A DNA stretch of 64,000 nt from Bog-473 sp963840435. GTDB lineage: Bacteria; Actinomycetota; Acidimicrobiia; Acidimicrobiales; RAAP-2. How positions within the stretch are numbered: position 1 is the first letter of the stretch; every line of letters starts with the position of its first letter. Location of the stretch: positions 947,895-1,011,894 of the forward strand of contig CAWIYY010000012.1 in NCBI GenBank assembly GCA_963840435.1, given 5' to 3'. The notes beneath the pieces were generated by a model. The model saw nothing but the letters and a program-made list of their open reading frames with translations, made no database searches and was not told the origin of the DNA. Made by a program: the position numbers and the translations under genes. This document shows, piece by piece, positions 16,830-26,089 of the stretch.

Positions 16830-18647
16830 GTGCCGCCCTCCGCAACCGCCAGTGGACCCGTTGCGATCGAGCGCATCCGCAACTTCTCCATCATCAGCCA
16901 CGTGGACCACGGCAAGTCCACCCTCTCGGACCGGATCCTCGAGATCACCGGGGCGGTCGATCCCCGCTTCATGCGCGAGCAGTACCTCGATTCCATGGAC
17001 ATCGAGCGGGAGCGGGGCATCACCATCAAGGCCCAGAACGTCCGCGTCCTGCACGAGGGCCACATCCTCCACCTGATCGACACCCCGGGCCACGTCGACT
17101 TCGGCTACGAGGTCTCCCGCTCGCTGGCCGCCTGCGAGGGAGCGGTGCTCCTGGTCGACGCCAGCCAGGGCATTCAGGCCCAGACGCTGGCCAACTGCTA
17201 CCAGGCGATCGAGAACGACCTCGAGATCGTGCCCGTCCTCAACAAGATCGACCTGCCCGCCGCCGATCCGGAGCGCTGCGCCCTCGAGATCGAGCACGTG
17301 CTCGGACTGCCGGCCGACGAGATCCTCCAGATCTCGGCCAAGACCGGCGAGGGGGTGCCCGCGCTGCTGAGCGCCATCATCGCCCGCATCCCCCCGCCCA
17401 AGGGCGAGGTCGACGCCCCGCTGCGCGCCCTCATCTTCGACTCGGCCTACGACCAGTACCGGGGCGTGGTCAGCTCCATCCGCATCGTCGATGGCACCCT
17501 GCACACCGGCGACCGCCTGCGCTTCATGCAGGCCAAGGCCGTGCACGACATCGAAGAGGTCGGGGTGCGCACGCCCGACGCGGTGCCGGTGGACCAGCTC
17601 GGCCCGGGCGAGGTGGGCTACCTGATCGCCGGGATCAAGGACGTAGGCGAGGCCCGCTCGGGCGAGACGGTGACGACGGCCCAGAACGGCGCCACCGACG
17701 CCCTGGCCGGCTACCGCGACCCCAAGCCCATGGTCTTCTGCGGCCTCTATCCCGTGGACGGCGACGAGCTGCCCGACCTGCGCGACGCCCTCGAGAAGCT
17801 CAAGCTCAACGACGCCTCCTTCACCTTCGAGCCCGAGTCCTCCCACGCGCTCGGCATCGGCTTCCGCTGCGGTTTCCTCGGCCTGCTCCACATGGAGATC
17901 GTGCGCGAACGGCTCGAGCGCGAGTTCAACCTCTCGCTCATCGCCACCGCGCCCAGCGTGGCCTACCGGGCCTTCTTGACCGACGGCTCCGAGCTCGACG
18001 TGGACAACCCGACCGAGCTGCCCGACCCCAGCCGGATCGACCACATCGACGAGCCCATGCTCCAGGCCACCATCATCACGCCCAGCGAGTACACGGGCAC
18101 GGTGATGGAGCTCTGCCAGAGCCGGCGGGCCGACATGGAGCGCATGGAGTACCTCTCGCCCGAGCGGGTGGAGCTCGTCTACAGCATCCCGCTGGCCGAG
18201 GTGGTCATCGACTTCTTCGACCAGCTCAAGTCGCGCACCAAGGGCTACGCCTCGCTCGACTACGAGCCGGCCACCTACACCACGGCCAACCTGGTCCGGG
18301 TCGACATCCTGATCAACCACGCGCCCTGTGACGCCTTCTCGACCATCGTGCACCGCAGCGAGGCCGACCTCTACGGGCGCAAGATGGCCGAGAAGCTGCG
18401 CGAGCTCATCCCGCGCCAGCTCTTCGACGTCCCGATCCAGGCCGCCATCGGCGGGCGCATCGTGGCTCGCGAGACGGTCAAGGCCAAGCGCAAGGACGTG
18501 CTGGCCAAGTGCTACGGCGGCGACATCAGCCGCAAGCGCAAGCTGCTGGAGAAGCAGAAGGAAGGCAAGAAGAAGATGAAGAACATCGGGCGGGTCGAAG
18601 TGCCCCAGGAGGCCTTCATCTCAGCATTGCGCCTGGGGGACGACTGA
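16830..18647 (+). CDS. lepA: Elongation factor 4 (LepA), back-translocating GTPase
   Basis: 605 aa, GTG start. G1 is SHVDHGKST, G2 lies in ERERGITIKAQNVR, G3 is DTPGHVDFGYE and G4 is NKIDLPAA. Domains II, III, V and the LepA-specific C-terminal domain follow, with the basic tail KRKDVLAKCYGGDISRKRK. EF4 acts on stalled ribosomes and in ribosome assembly. First gene of the housekeeping run. Confidence 0.95.
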   Translation: MPPSATASGPVAIERIRNFSIISHVDHGKSTLSDRILEITGAVDPRFMREQYLDSMDIERERGITIKAQNVRVLHEGHILHLIDTPGHVDFGYEVSRSLAACEGAVLLVDASQGIQAQTLANCYQAIENDLEIVPVLNKIDLPAADPERCALEIEHVLGLPADEILQISAKTGEGVPALLSAIIARIPPPKGEVDAPLRALIFDSAYDQYRGVVSSIRIVDGTLHTGDRLRFMQAKAVHDIEEVGVRTPDAVPVDQLGPGEVGYLIAGIKDVGEARSGETVTTAQNGATDALAGYRDPKPMVFCGLYPVDGDELPDLRDALEKLKLNDASFTFEPESSHALGIGFRCGFLGLLHMEIVRERLEREFNLSLIATAPSVAYRAFLTDGSELDVDNPTELPDPSRIDHIDEPMLQATIITPSEYTGTVMELCQSRRADMERMEYLSPERVELVYSIPLAEVVIDFFDQLKSRTKGYASLDYEPATYTTANLVRVDILINHAPCDAFSTIVHRSEADLYGRKMAEKLRELIPRQLFDVPIQAAIGGRIVARETVKAKRKDVLAKCYGGDISRKRKLLEKQKEGKKKMKNIGRVEVPQEAFISALRLGDD

Positions 18648-18705
18648 ACCGAGCCCGCCGGGCCCCCTCCGGGGCAGCCCAGCGCCCGTGCTCGAAGGGG
18701 ACACC

Positions 18706-18732
18706 CTGGCACTCGGTAGACTTGAGTGCCAG
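18706..18732 (+). promoter_or_regulatory. CIRCE element (HrcA operator) with embedded -10 box
   Basis: CTGGCACTC, a 9-base spacer, then GAGTGCCAG: a perfect 9+9 inverted repeat close to the CIRCE consensus (TTAGCACTC-N9-GAGTGCTAA). The spacer holds TAGACT (18717-18722), a good -10 hexamer, so HrcA binding would block its own promoter. The hrcA ATG lies 9 bases beyond. Confidence 0.85.
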
Positions 18733-18741
18733 GCACTCCTC

Positions 18742-19818
18742 ATGAACCCGCCCGCAGACACCGCGTCCAACGCCGATTCCGCCGCCAGCGACGACGGCAC
18801 CCTCAACGCGCGCCGGGCCGCCATCCTCGAGGCGGTGGTGACCGAGTACATCGGCACGGCCGAGCCGGTCGGCTCCTCCCACGTGGCCAACGCACCGGGG
18901 GTGCAGGTCTCCTCGGCCACCGTGCGCTCCGAAATGGTCGCCCTCGAGCGCGAGGGCTACCTGGTGCAGCCGCACACCAGCGCCGGTCGCATCCCGACCG
19001 ACAAGGGCTACCGCTTCTTCGTCGACAACCTCACGCCTCCGGGCATCCTCGGCCCCGCCCAGCGCCGCCTGGTGAGCGAGTTCTTCGCCACCGTGCACGG
19101 GGAGATGGAGACCATGCTCGAGCGGACCACCGGCCTGCTCTCCGACATGACGTCCTACGCCTCGGTGGTGGTCGGCCCCTCGCACGAGCGGGCGACCATC
19201 CGCTCGGTGCAGCTGGTCAGCCTGGCCCCGTTGCACGTGCTGTTGGTGGTCGTCCTCTCCGACGGCGCGGTGGAGAAGCGGACCATGGAGCTGGCTTCGG
19301 AGCCGTCGGCCGAGGAACTGGCCCGAGCGGGCGAGCTGCTGGCGGACGACCTGATCGGGCGGACCCTGTCCGGTGGCTGCCGGCTGGCCCCGGCCGGCTC
19401 CCCGTCGCTGGACGGGCTGCTGGCCGAGGCGGCGGCGGCCTTCGAGTCGCTCGAGGAGGGGACCGATGCGGACCAGGTCTTCGTGGGCGGTCCGGCCCGG
19501 CTGGCCGAGTCATTCGAGGCGGTGGAGACCGTGCGCTCGGTGCTGAGCATCCTCGAGCAGCAGGTCCTGGTGGTGACCCTGCTGCGCGACGTCCTCGACA
19601 GCGGCCTGACGGTGGCCATCGGGACCGAGCACGGGTTCGAGCCACTCTCGTCGTGCGCCGTGGTGGTGGCGCCGCTGTCGATCGAGGGGCAGGACCTCGG
19701 TGTGGTCGGGCTGCTCGGCCCCACCCGCATGGACTACCCGCGCGCCCTGGCCGCAGCTCACGTGGTGAGCGAACGCCTGGGCCAGCGGATCGGAGGAGGA
19801 CACGATGGCCGGCGCTGA
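18742..19818 (+). CDS. hrcA: Heat-inducible transcriptional repressor HrcA
   Basis: 358 aa from ATG 18742, placed just after the CIRCE operator; an upstream frame extension would run through the operator. The N-terminal winged helix is RRAAILEAVVTEYIGTAEPV and VSSATVRSEMVALEREGYL. The GAF-like dimerisation domain follows (VVVAPLSIEGQDLGVVGLLG). It represses chaperone genes through CIRCE and here most likely itself and dnaJ. Overlaps dnaJ by 14 bases. Confidence 0.93.
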   Translation: MNPPADTASNADSAASDDGTLNARRAAILEAVVTEYIGTAEPVGSSHVANAPGVQVSSATVRSEMVALEREGYLVQPHTSAGRIPTDKGYRFFVDNLTPPGILGPAQRRLVSEFFATVHGEMETMLERTTGLLSDMTSYASVVVGPSHERATIRSVQLVSLAPLHVLLVVVLSDGAVEKRTMELASEPSAEELARAGELLADDLIGRTLSGGCRLAPAGSPSLDGLLAEAAAAFESLEEGTDADQVFVGGPARLAESFEAVETVRSVLSILEQQVLVVTLLRDVLDSGLTVAIGTEHGFEPLSSCAVVVAPLSIEGQDLGVVGLLGPTRMDYPRALAAAHVVSERLGQRIGGGHDGRR

Positions 19819-20950
19819 CATCGGCGACCTCTACGAGCTCCTGGGCGTGCGCAACGACGCCTCGGACGACGAGATCAAGAAGGCCTACCGGGCCCGGGCC
19901 CGCGAGCTGCACCCCGACACCGGGCACGGCAGCCCCGAGGCCGAGGCCCGCTTCAAGGAGGTCAGTGTCGCCTACGAGGTGCTGCGCGACCCCGAGCGCC
20001 GGGCCCGCTACGACCGCTACGGGCCTGAAGGCGTGTTCGGCGCGTCGGCCGGCGGCGGCATGGGCGGCTTCGGCTTCGAGGGCGGGCTGGGCGACATCTT
20101 CGAGGCCTTCTTCGGGTCCATGGCCGGTGCCGGGTCACGCCGGCGCGGCCCCCAGCAGGGGTCCGACGCCGAGGTGCGCCTCGGCCTCGAGTTCGCCGAC
20201 GCGGTCTTCGGCAGCCGTAAGGAGATCTCGGTCCGCCTCCCCGTCTCGTGCACGGCCTGCGCCGGCATGGGCACGGCGCCGGGCACCAGCGCGGTCACCT
20301 GCGCGGACTGCCAGGGCGCGGGCGAGCTGCGCCGGGTGCGCCAGTCGCTCCTGGGCCAGGTCGTGACCAGCGTGGCCTGTTCGCGCTGCTCGGGCTCGGG
20401 CGAGATGATTCCGCACCCGTGCCCGGAGTGCCGGGGCGAGGGCCGGCGCATCGAGGACACCACATTCACCGTCGAGGTGCCGGCCGGGGTGGAGGACGGC
20501 TCGACGCTGCGCCTGGCCGAGCGCGGGGCGGCCGGGCAGCGGGGCGGCCCCAGCGGCTCGCTCTTCGTGCACCTGGCCGTGACGCCCGACCCGCGCTTCG
20601 AGCGCCGGGGCGACGACCTGCACACCATGCTGACGGTGAGCGTGGCCCAGGCCGCGTTGGGCGCCGAGGCGCAGGTCCAGTCGCTCGACGCCAGCCACGC
20701 CTACGCCATGGCCCCGGGAACCCAGACCGGCCACATCGAGCGCATCCGGGGGGCCGGCGTGCCCCACCTGCGCGGCCGGGGCCGGGGCGACCTCTTCGTC
20801 CACGTCGCGGTGCAGACGCCGACCGGGCTCACTCCCGAGCAAGACCAGCTGCTGCGCCAGTTCGCCGCCCTGCGGGGCGAGGACGTGGCGCCCCCCGGCG
20901 GCGGGGGCGGCGACGGCGTGTTCTCGCGCCTCCGTTCGGCCTTTGGCTAG
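19805..20950 (+). CDS. dnaJ: Chaperone protein DnaJ
   Basis: 381 aa. J domain with the HPD motif (LHPDTGHG), a G/F-rich segment (GGGMGGFGFEGG), four CxxCxGxG zinc motifs (CTACAGMG, CADCQGAG, CSRCSGSG, CPECRGEG) and the C-terminal peptide-binding domains. Stimulates DnaK ATPase. Co-transcribed with hrcA, therefore under CIRCE control. Start after GGAGGAGG. Confidence 0.95.
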   Translation: MAGADIGDLYELLGVRNDASDDEIKKAYRARARELHPDTGHGSPEAEARFKEVSVAYEVLRDPERRARYDRYGPEGVFGASAGGGMGGFGFEGGLGDIFEAFFGSMAGAGSRRRGPQQGSDAEVRLGLEFADAVFGSRKEISVRLPVSCTACAGMGTAPGTSAVTCADCQGAGELRRVRQSLLGQVVTSVACSRCSGSGEMIPHPCPECRGEGRRIEDTTFTVEVPAGVEDGSTLRLAERGAAGQRGGPSGSLFVHLAVTPDPRFERRGDDLHTMLTVSVAQAALGAEAQVQSLDASHAYAMAPGTQTGHIERIRGAGVPHLRGRGRGDLFVHVAVQTPTGLTPEQDQLLRQFAALRGEDVAPPGGGGGDGVFSRLRSAFG

Positions 20951-21713
20951 CGCTCCCCTGGGGTACGCCGGCGTGGCGGCCCGGGCCGCCGCCACGGCGC
21001 AGGTCTTCGTGGCCGATCCCGCCGCGCCCGAGCTCGCCGAGGCGGACGTGCACCACCTGGCCCGGGTCCTGCGCCTGCGCGCCGGTGAGGAGGTCGTCGT
21101 CTCCGACGGCCGCGGGCGCTGGGCCCGCACCCTCTGGCGGGGCGACGGCGTCGAGCCGCTCTCCGGCGCGGCCGGGGTGGGCGGAGACGGGTCGGTGCAA
21201 GTGGAGCCGGCGGTCGGGCCGGCGCTCACCGTGGCCTTCGCGCCGACCAAGGGCGAGCGCCCCGAGTGGGTGGTGCAGAAGCTGACCGAGCTCGGGATCG
21301 ATCGCATCGTGCCGCTGCGCAGCGAGCGCAGCATGGTGCGCTGGACCGGCCAGCGCGGCCAGGCCACCGTCGAGCGCCTGCGCCGGGTGGCCCGGGAGGC
21401 CGCGTCGCAGTGCCGGCGGGTCTGGCTGCCCGAGGTGGTCGAGACCGTCGCCTTCAGGGACCTGGCCACGCTGGGTGCGCCGGGCCAGGTGGCGCTGGCC
21501 CAGCTCAGCGGGGACCGGCCCACCCTGGACCAGCGGGTGGTGGCCGTCGGGCCCGAAGGCGGGTGGAGCACCGACGAACTGGGTTCGGGCCTGCCCACGG
21601 TCGGATTCGGCTTGAGCGTGCTGCGGGCCGAGACGGCGGCGGTGACCGCGGGGGCGCTCATGGCCTCGCTGCGGACGGGTACCGTTGCCCCAGTGGGAGG
21701 AACGCCACAGTGA
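20943..21713 (+). CDS. rsmE: 16S rRNA (uracil1498-N3)-methyltransferase RsmE
   Basis: 256 aa from a TTG overlapping the dnaJ stop; a downstream GTG (20973) is an alternative. SPOUT-knot motifs VAVGPEGGWSTDEL and LRAETAAV, and the N-terminal PUA-like part VHHLARVLRLRAGEEVVVSDGRG. Methylates N3 of U1498 in 16S rRNA. The dnaJ-rsmE-HIT-phoH-ybeY order is the usual actinobacterial one. Confidence 0.9.
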   Translation: MASAPLGYAGVAARAAATAQVFVADPAAPELAEADVHHLARVLRLRAGEEVVVSDGRGRWARTLWRGDGVEPLSGAAGVGGDGSVQVEPAVGPALTVAFAPTKGERPEWVVQKLTELGIDRIVPLRSERSMVRWTGQRGQATVERLRRVAREAASQCRRVWLPEVVETVAFRDLATLGAPGQVALAQLSGDRPTLDQRVVAVGPEGGWSTDELGSGLPTVGFGLSVLRAETAAVTAGALMASLRTGTVAPVGGTPQ

Positions 21714-21732
21714 CCCGAGGGCGGGACGGTGC

Positions 21733-22092
21733 ATGAGCGACGCGGACTGCATCTTCTGCAACATCGTGTCGGGCGCGCTGCCGGCGGACATCGTCTACGA
21801 GACCGAGAACACCATCGCGTTCAAGGACATCGTTCCGGCCGCCGACCTGCACGTGCTGGTGATCCCGCGCCGGCACATCGCCGACGCCTCGGTGGTGACG
21901 GCCGAGGACGGGCCGCTGCTGGCCGAGATGCTCATGGCGGCGCGCGGCGTGGCCGACCAGGCCGGTCTGGCCACGCCCGAGCGGGGCTACCGGCTGATCT
22001 TCAACGTCGGGCCCGATTCCCAGAACTCGGTGCCGCACCTGCACCTGCACGTGCTGGGCGGGAACCTGTCGGGCCACCTGGCCGCGGAGTGA
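21733..22092 (+). CDS. HIT-family (histidine triad) protein
   Basis: 119 aa. Starts MSDADCIFCNIVSG (Cys pair of HINT-type zinc site) and ends with the triad SVPHLHLHVLGG. Typical nucleoside phosphoramidase or HINT-like hydrolase in length and motifs. An in-frame ATG at 21685 would add residues overlapping rsmE and is unlikely. Confidence 0.9.
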   Translation: MSDADCIFCNIVSGALPADIVYETENTIAFKDIVPAADLHVLVIPRRHIADASVVTAEDGPLLAEMLMAARGVADQAGLATPERGYRLIFNVGPDSQNSVPHLHLHVLGGNLSGHLAAE

Positions 22093-22099
22093 CGGCCCC

Positions 22100-23080
22100 A
22101 TGACCGACGGCCCCGTGACGACCACCGTGCGCGCCGAGTGCTACGTGCCCGGCAACCATCTGATGGCCGGACTGCTCGGCACCCGCGACGAGCACCTGCG
22201 CCAGATTGAGCGGGCCTTCCCCGACGAGCAGATCTCGGTGCAGGGCAACCGCATCGCGGTCGAGGGACCGGCGGCCGAGCTGGTGGTCCAGCTCTTCGAG
22301 GAGCTGATCCTCCTGGTGCAGGCGGGCAAGGACCTCGACTCCTCGACGCTGGCACGCACCATCGACATGGTGCGTGAGGACATCCGGCCGAGCGAGGTGC
22401 TTCGTTCGGAGGTGGTGCGGGCGGCCGGGGGCAAGACGGTGCGCCCCAACACGGCCGGGCAGAAGCGCTACGTGGACGCCATCAGCCAGAACATCATCAC
22501 CTTCGGCATCGGCCCGGCGGGGACGGGCAAGTCGTATCTCGCGGTGGCCCAGGCCGTGCACGCGCTCCAGTCGCGCCAGGTGACGCGGATCATCCTGACC
22601 CGCCCGGCCGTCGAAGCGGGGGAGCGGCTCGGCTTCCTGCCCGGCGACCTGATGGCCAAGGTCGACCCCTACCTGCGCCCGCTCTACGACGCGCTCTACG
22701 ACCTGCTCGAGCCCGAAGGGGCGCAGCGGATGCTGGACCGGGGGACGATTGAGGTGGCGCCGCTCGCCTTCATGCGCGGCCGCACGCTCAACAGCTCGTT
22801 CATCATCCTCGACGAGGCGCAGAACACGACGCCCGAGCAGATGAAGATGTTCCTCACCCGCATCGGCTTCGGCTCCAAGTGCGTGGTCACCGGCGACGTG
22901 ACCCAGATCGACGTGCCCGGCGGCCGCTCGGGCCTGATCGGCCTGGAACCGGTGCTGGGCGGCATCGACGACGTGGCGTTCGTGCACCTGACCCGCCGGG
23001 ACGTCGTCCGTCACAAAATCGTGGCGGACATCGTCGACGCCTACGAGGTGGCAGAAGGGCGGGCGGGTCTGCCCCAGTGA
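22100..23080 (+). CDS. phoH: PhoH-like ATPase
   Basis: 326 aa. An N-terminal KH-like part (VQGNRIAVEGPAAEL) is followed by a P-loop ATPase: Walker A GPAGTGKSYLAVAQ, Walker B FIILDEAQN, and the arginine-rich C terminus. PhoH/YbeZ is a predicted RNA-linked ATPase or helicase that works with YbeY, encoded next with overlapping stop and start. Confidence 0.92.
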   Translation: MTDGPVTTTVRAECYVPGNHLMAGLLGTRDEHLRQIERAFPDEQISVQGNRIAVEGPAAELVVQLFEELILLVQAGKDLDSSTLARTIDMVREDIRPSEVLRSEVVRAAGGKTVRPNTAGQKRYVDAISQNIITFGIGPAGTGKSYLAVAQAVHALQSRQVTRIILTRPAVEAGERLGFLPGDLMAKVDPYLRPLYDALYDLLEPEGAQRMLDRGTIEVAPLAFMRGRTLNSSFIILDEAQNTTPEQMKMFLTRIGFGSKCVVTGDVTQIDVPGGRSGLIGLEPVLGGIDDVAFVHLTRRDVVRHKIVADIVDAYEVAEGRAGLPQ

Positions 23081-23586
23081 CCATCGACGTGTTCGCCGCC
23101 GACGAGCAGCAGGCGCATCCGATGGACGTGGCGCGCTGGGCCGAGCTGGCGCGCCAGGTGCTCACGGCTCGCGGGGTGAAGGGCGAGACCGAGGTCTCGC
23201 TCCTCTTCGTCGACGAGGACGCCATCGCCCAGCTCAACGAGCAGTTCCTGGGCAAGAAGGGGCCCACCGACGTGCTCTCGTTCCCCATCGAGGACGAGCC
23301 GGGGCCGACGGGCCGCTCGCCCGACTTCGGCGGCACCGGCCCGGGCACCATGGCCGAGCAGGGCACGCTCACCCTGCTCGGTGACGTGGTCATCTGCCCC
23401 TCGGTGGCCGCGGTCAACGCGGCCGAGCACGAGGTGACGCTCGAGGACGAGGTGGCCCTGCTCGTGGTGCACGGGCTGCTCCACCTGCTCGGCCTGGACC
23501 ACGAGAAGGACGACGAGGCCGAGCGCATGGAGGCGTTGGAGCAGCAGCTGCTCGACCGCTTCTACCGGGTGGGTAAACGGGCGTGA
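23077..23586 (+). CDS. ybeY: Endoribonuclease YbeY
   Basis: 169 aa, GTG overlapping the phoH stop. The zinc-binding motif is VVHGLLHLLGLDHE (H-x3-H-x5-H), and KKGPTDVLSFPIEDE is also diagnostic. It matures 16S rRNA 3' ends and takes part in ribosome quality control. A 20-residue Gly/Pro-rich insert (residues about 74-94) is longer than usual. Confidence 0.92.
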   Translation: MTIDVFAADEQQAHPMDVARWAELARQVLTARGVKGETEVSLLFVDEDAIAQLNEQFLGKKGPTDVLSFPIEDEPGPTGRSPDFGGTGPGTMAEQGTLTLLGDVVICPSVAAVNAAEHEVTLEDEVALLVVHGLLHLLGLDHEKDDEAERMEALEQQLLDRFYRVGKRA

Positions 23587-24965
23587 GCGCGGCGGGGGTG
23601 CCCTCCTTCTTGGCCACGACGGGCTTCAAGGTCGAGGACGTCATCCTCATCGTCATCATCGCCGTGCTGCTCGGTGCCTCGGGCGTCCTGGCCATGGCCG
23701 AGACGAGCCTGGTGCGTACCAGCAAGATCAAGGCCAAGTCCCTGGTCGACGACAAGCGTCACGGGGCGCGCACGCTGGCCAAGCTGGTCGAGAACCCTTC
23801 CAACTTCCTCAACCCCATTCTGCTGCTGGTGCTGGTCTGCCAGCTGGTGTCGGCCACCCTGGTCGGCATCGTGACCGAGGACGTCTTCGGCCCCTGGGGC
23901 GTCGTCCTCGGCATCGTCTTCGAAGTGGTGGTGATCTTCGTCTTCTTCGAGGCGGTGCCGAAGAACTGGGCCGTCATGAATCCCGACCGCGCCGCGCTGC
24001 TCAGCGCGCCGCTGGTCAGCGCGGTGATCCGCTTCCCGCCCATCCGGTTGCTCTCGAGGCTGCTCAACGGGCTGGCCAACCGCATCATCGGCGCGGGGGA
24101 CGAGGGAAGCCAGGAACTGACCCACTCCTACATCACCGACTCCGAGCTCAAGGCCATGGCCGACGTGGCCCACGAGGAGAACGTGATCGAGAAGGAGGAG
24201 CGGACCTTCATCCACTCCATCATCGACTTCGGCGACACGGTGGCCCGCGAGGTCATGACCCCGCGGCCCGACATGGTGACGGTGGAGTCCGACGCCACCG
24301 TGCACGACGCGCTGGAGGCGGCGTTGGCGGCCGGCTACAGCCGGATCCCCGTCGAGGGTGAGGGCATCGACGACATCATCGGCATCGCCTACGCCAAGGA
24401 CCTGGTGCGGGCCGAGCGGGTGGGCAAGGCGGCCCAGCCCGTGCGCGACGCCGCCCGGCCGGCCAAGTTCATCCCCGAGTCCAAGGACGTCTCGGACCTC
24501 CTGCGCGAGATGCAGGAGGAGAAGTTCCACATGGCCATCGTGGTGGACGAGTACGGCGGGACGGCCGGGCTCATCACCCTCGAGGACCTGCTCGAGGAGC
24601 TGGTGGGCGACATCGTGGACGAGTTCGACACGGAGCGCCCGACCGTCGAGCGCCTCCACGACGGCTCGGTGCTGGTCAGCGCGCTCTACTCCATGGACGA
24701 CGCCGACGATCTGCTCGGGGCCGAGCTGCCCCATGGCCCGTGGGACACCGTGGGCGGGCTCATGCTCGACCTCATGGGGCGGGTGCCCGACCCGGGCGAC
24801 TCGGTGGAGGTGGACGGCTTCCGTCTCACCGCGGTCGACGTGCGGGGCCGGCGCATTGAACGGGTGCAGATCGAACCCACGGCGGAGCGGGCCGACGTCC
24901 ACGCCAGGGGCAGCGGCACCAGCAACGGCGACCGGCAGAACGACGCCGCCCGCAACGGGAACTGA
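23583..24965 (+). CDS. CNNM/CorC-type membrane protein with CBS pair
   Basis: 460 aa, GTG overlapping ybeY stop (GTGA). DUF21 membrane domain (residues about 15-190, with helices such as VILIVIIAVLLGASGVLAMA and the AETSLVRTS motif), two CBS domains (REVMTPRPDMVTVES; FHMAIVVDEYGGTAGLIT) and a C-terminal CorC_HlyC domain. Members are linked to Mg2+/Co2+ efflux. Annotated as hemolysin-like in many genomes, without evidence for haemolysis. Confidence 0.88.
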   Translation: MSAAGVPSFLATTGFKVEDVILIVIIAVLLGASGVLAMAETSLVRTSKIKAKSLVDDKRHGARTLAKLVENPSNFLNPILLLVLVCQLVSATLVGIVTEDVFGPWGVVLGIVFEVVVIFVFFEAVPKNWAVMNPDRAALLSAPLVSAVIRFPPIRLLSRLLNGLANRIIGAGDEGSQELTHSYITDSELKAMADVAHEENVIEKEERTFIHSIIDFGDTVAREVMTPRPDMVTVESDATVHDALEAALAAGYSRIPVEGEGIDDIIGIAYAKDLVRAERVGKAAQPVRDAARPAKFIPESKDVSDLLREMQEEKFHMAIVVDEYGGTAGLITLEDLLEELVGDIVDEFDTERPTVERLHDGSVLVSALYSMDDADDLLGAELPHGPWDTVGGLMLDLMGRVPDPGDSVEVDGFRLTAVDVRGRRIERVQIEPTAERADVHARGSGTSNGDRQNDAARNGN

Positions 24966-24978
24966 CGGCGGCTCCACA

Positions 24979-25905
24979 ATGCACTCGGGCTTCGTGGCCG
25001 TCGTGGGGCGGCCGAACGTGGGCAAGTCGACGCTGGTCAACCAGATGGTCGGCACCAAGGTGGCCATCACGTCGTCGCGGCCCAACACGACGCGGCACCG
25101 CATCCTCGGCGTCCTGCACGACCCCGAGGCCGACGCCCAGGTGGTCTTCGTCGACACGCCCGGGATCCACAAGCCCAAGACCACGCTGGGCAACCGGCTC
25201 AACGAGACGGCGACCAGCGCGCTGAGCGAGGTCGACGTGATCATGCCGGTGGTGGACGCCACCGCGGCCATCGGGCCGGGCGACCGGACCGTGCTCGAGC
25301 GGGCCGTGCGCGAGGTGCAGCGGGCCGCGGCCGCGGCCAAGCGGGCGGACGACGACGAGGCGTCGGCGCCGCCGAGCCTGGTGGTCGTGGTCAACAAGCT
25401 GGACAAGGCGAGCAGCGACCAGACCCTCGAGCGCCTGCTCCAGGTGAAGGCCGCGGTCGACGCGCTGGGCGACGTGCCCGACGTGGAGTACTTCCCGGTC
25501 TCGGCCCGCACGGGCAAGGGGGTCGAGGCGCTGGTGGCCCACCTGGTGGGCCGGCTCGAGGAGGGGCCGCCCTTCTTCCCCGACGACGTGGTGACCGACA
25601 CGCCCGAGGCCCTGTGGGTGGCCGAGCTGGTGCGCGAGCAGCTGCTGGCCAAGACCCGCGACGAGCTGCCGCACGCCATCACCTGCCGGGTCACCGAGTG
25701 GGAGTGGCCCCACATCCGGGTCGAGATCATCGTCGAGCGCGACTCGCAGAAGGCCATCGTCATCGGCAAGGGGGGCGAGGTGCTCAAGGCGGTCGGGATC
25801 GCCGTGCGCGAGGCGCTGCCCGAAGGGACCTACCTCGACCTCCACGTCAAGGTGGAGCGGCGCTGGCAGAACCGGGCCGAGATGCTGGACCGCCTGGGTT
25901 ACTGA
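24979..25905 (+). CDS. era: GTPase Era
   Basis: 308 aa. GTPase motifs VVGRPNVGKSTLVNQM (G1), DTPGIHKPK (G3) and VVNKLDKA (G4), followed by a C-terminal KH domain (IVIGKGGEVLKAVGIAVRE). Binds 16S rRNA near the 3' end during 30S maturation, in keeping with ybeY upstream. A stretch rich in Ala/Asp (residues about 110-135) is inserted in the GTPase domain. Confidence 0.93.
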   Translation: MHSGFVAVVGRPNVGKSTLVNQMVGTKVAITSSRPNTTRHRILGVLHDPEADAQVVFVDTPGIHKPKTTLGNRLNETATSALSEVDVIMPVVDATAAIGPGDRTVLERAVREVQRAAAAAKRADDDEASAPPSLVVVVNKLDKASSDQTLERLLQVKAAVDALGDVPDVEYFPVSARTGKGVEALVAHLVGRLEEGPPFFPDDVVTDTPEALWVAELVREQLLAKTRDELPHAITCRVTEWEWPHIRVEIIVERDSQKAIVIGKGGEVLKAVGIAVREALPEGTYLDLHVKVERRWQNRAEMLDRLGY

Positions 25906-26089
25906 AGCCTGGGCGGGCGCCGGAGGGAGGACGGAACGAGGTGACGGGGAACACGGAGCTGGCTCGGCCGTGGATGTCCGGGCCGGGGACAGTTCACTGC
26001 GGTCATGGCAACGTGCACGTCGTCTGGACTGTGCGACGCCCGGCGACACTCTCCCTGTTCGCGCACGTCTGTTGGGCGAATCGGGACGC

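Noticed and set aside
16644..18353. A 569-aa minus-strand frame opposite lepA
   Set aside because: Antisense shadow of lepA in high-GC DNA, with biased Val/Gly/His composition and no family motifs.
23562..25787. A 741-aa minus-strand frame opposite the CNNM and era genes
   Set aside because: Antisense shadow; low-complexity Ser/Arg then Val/Gly/His composition.
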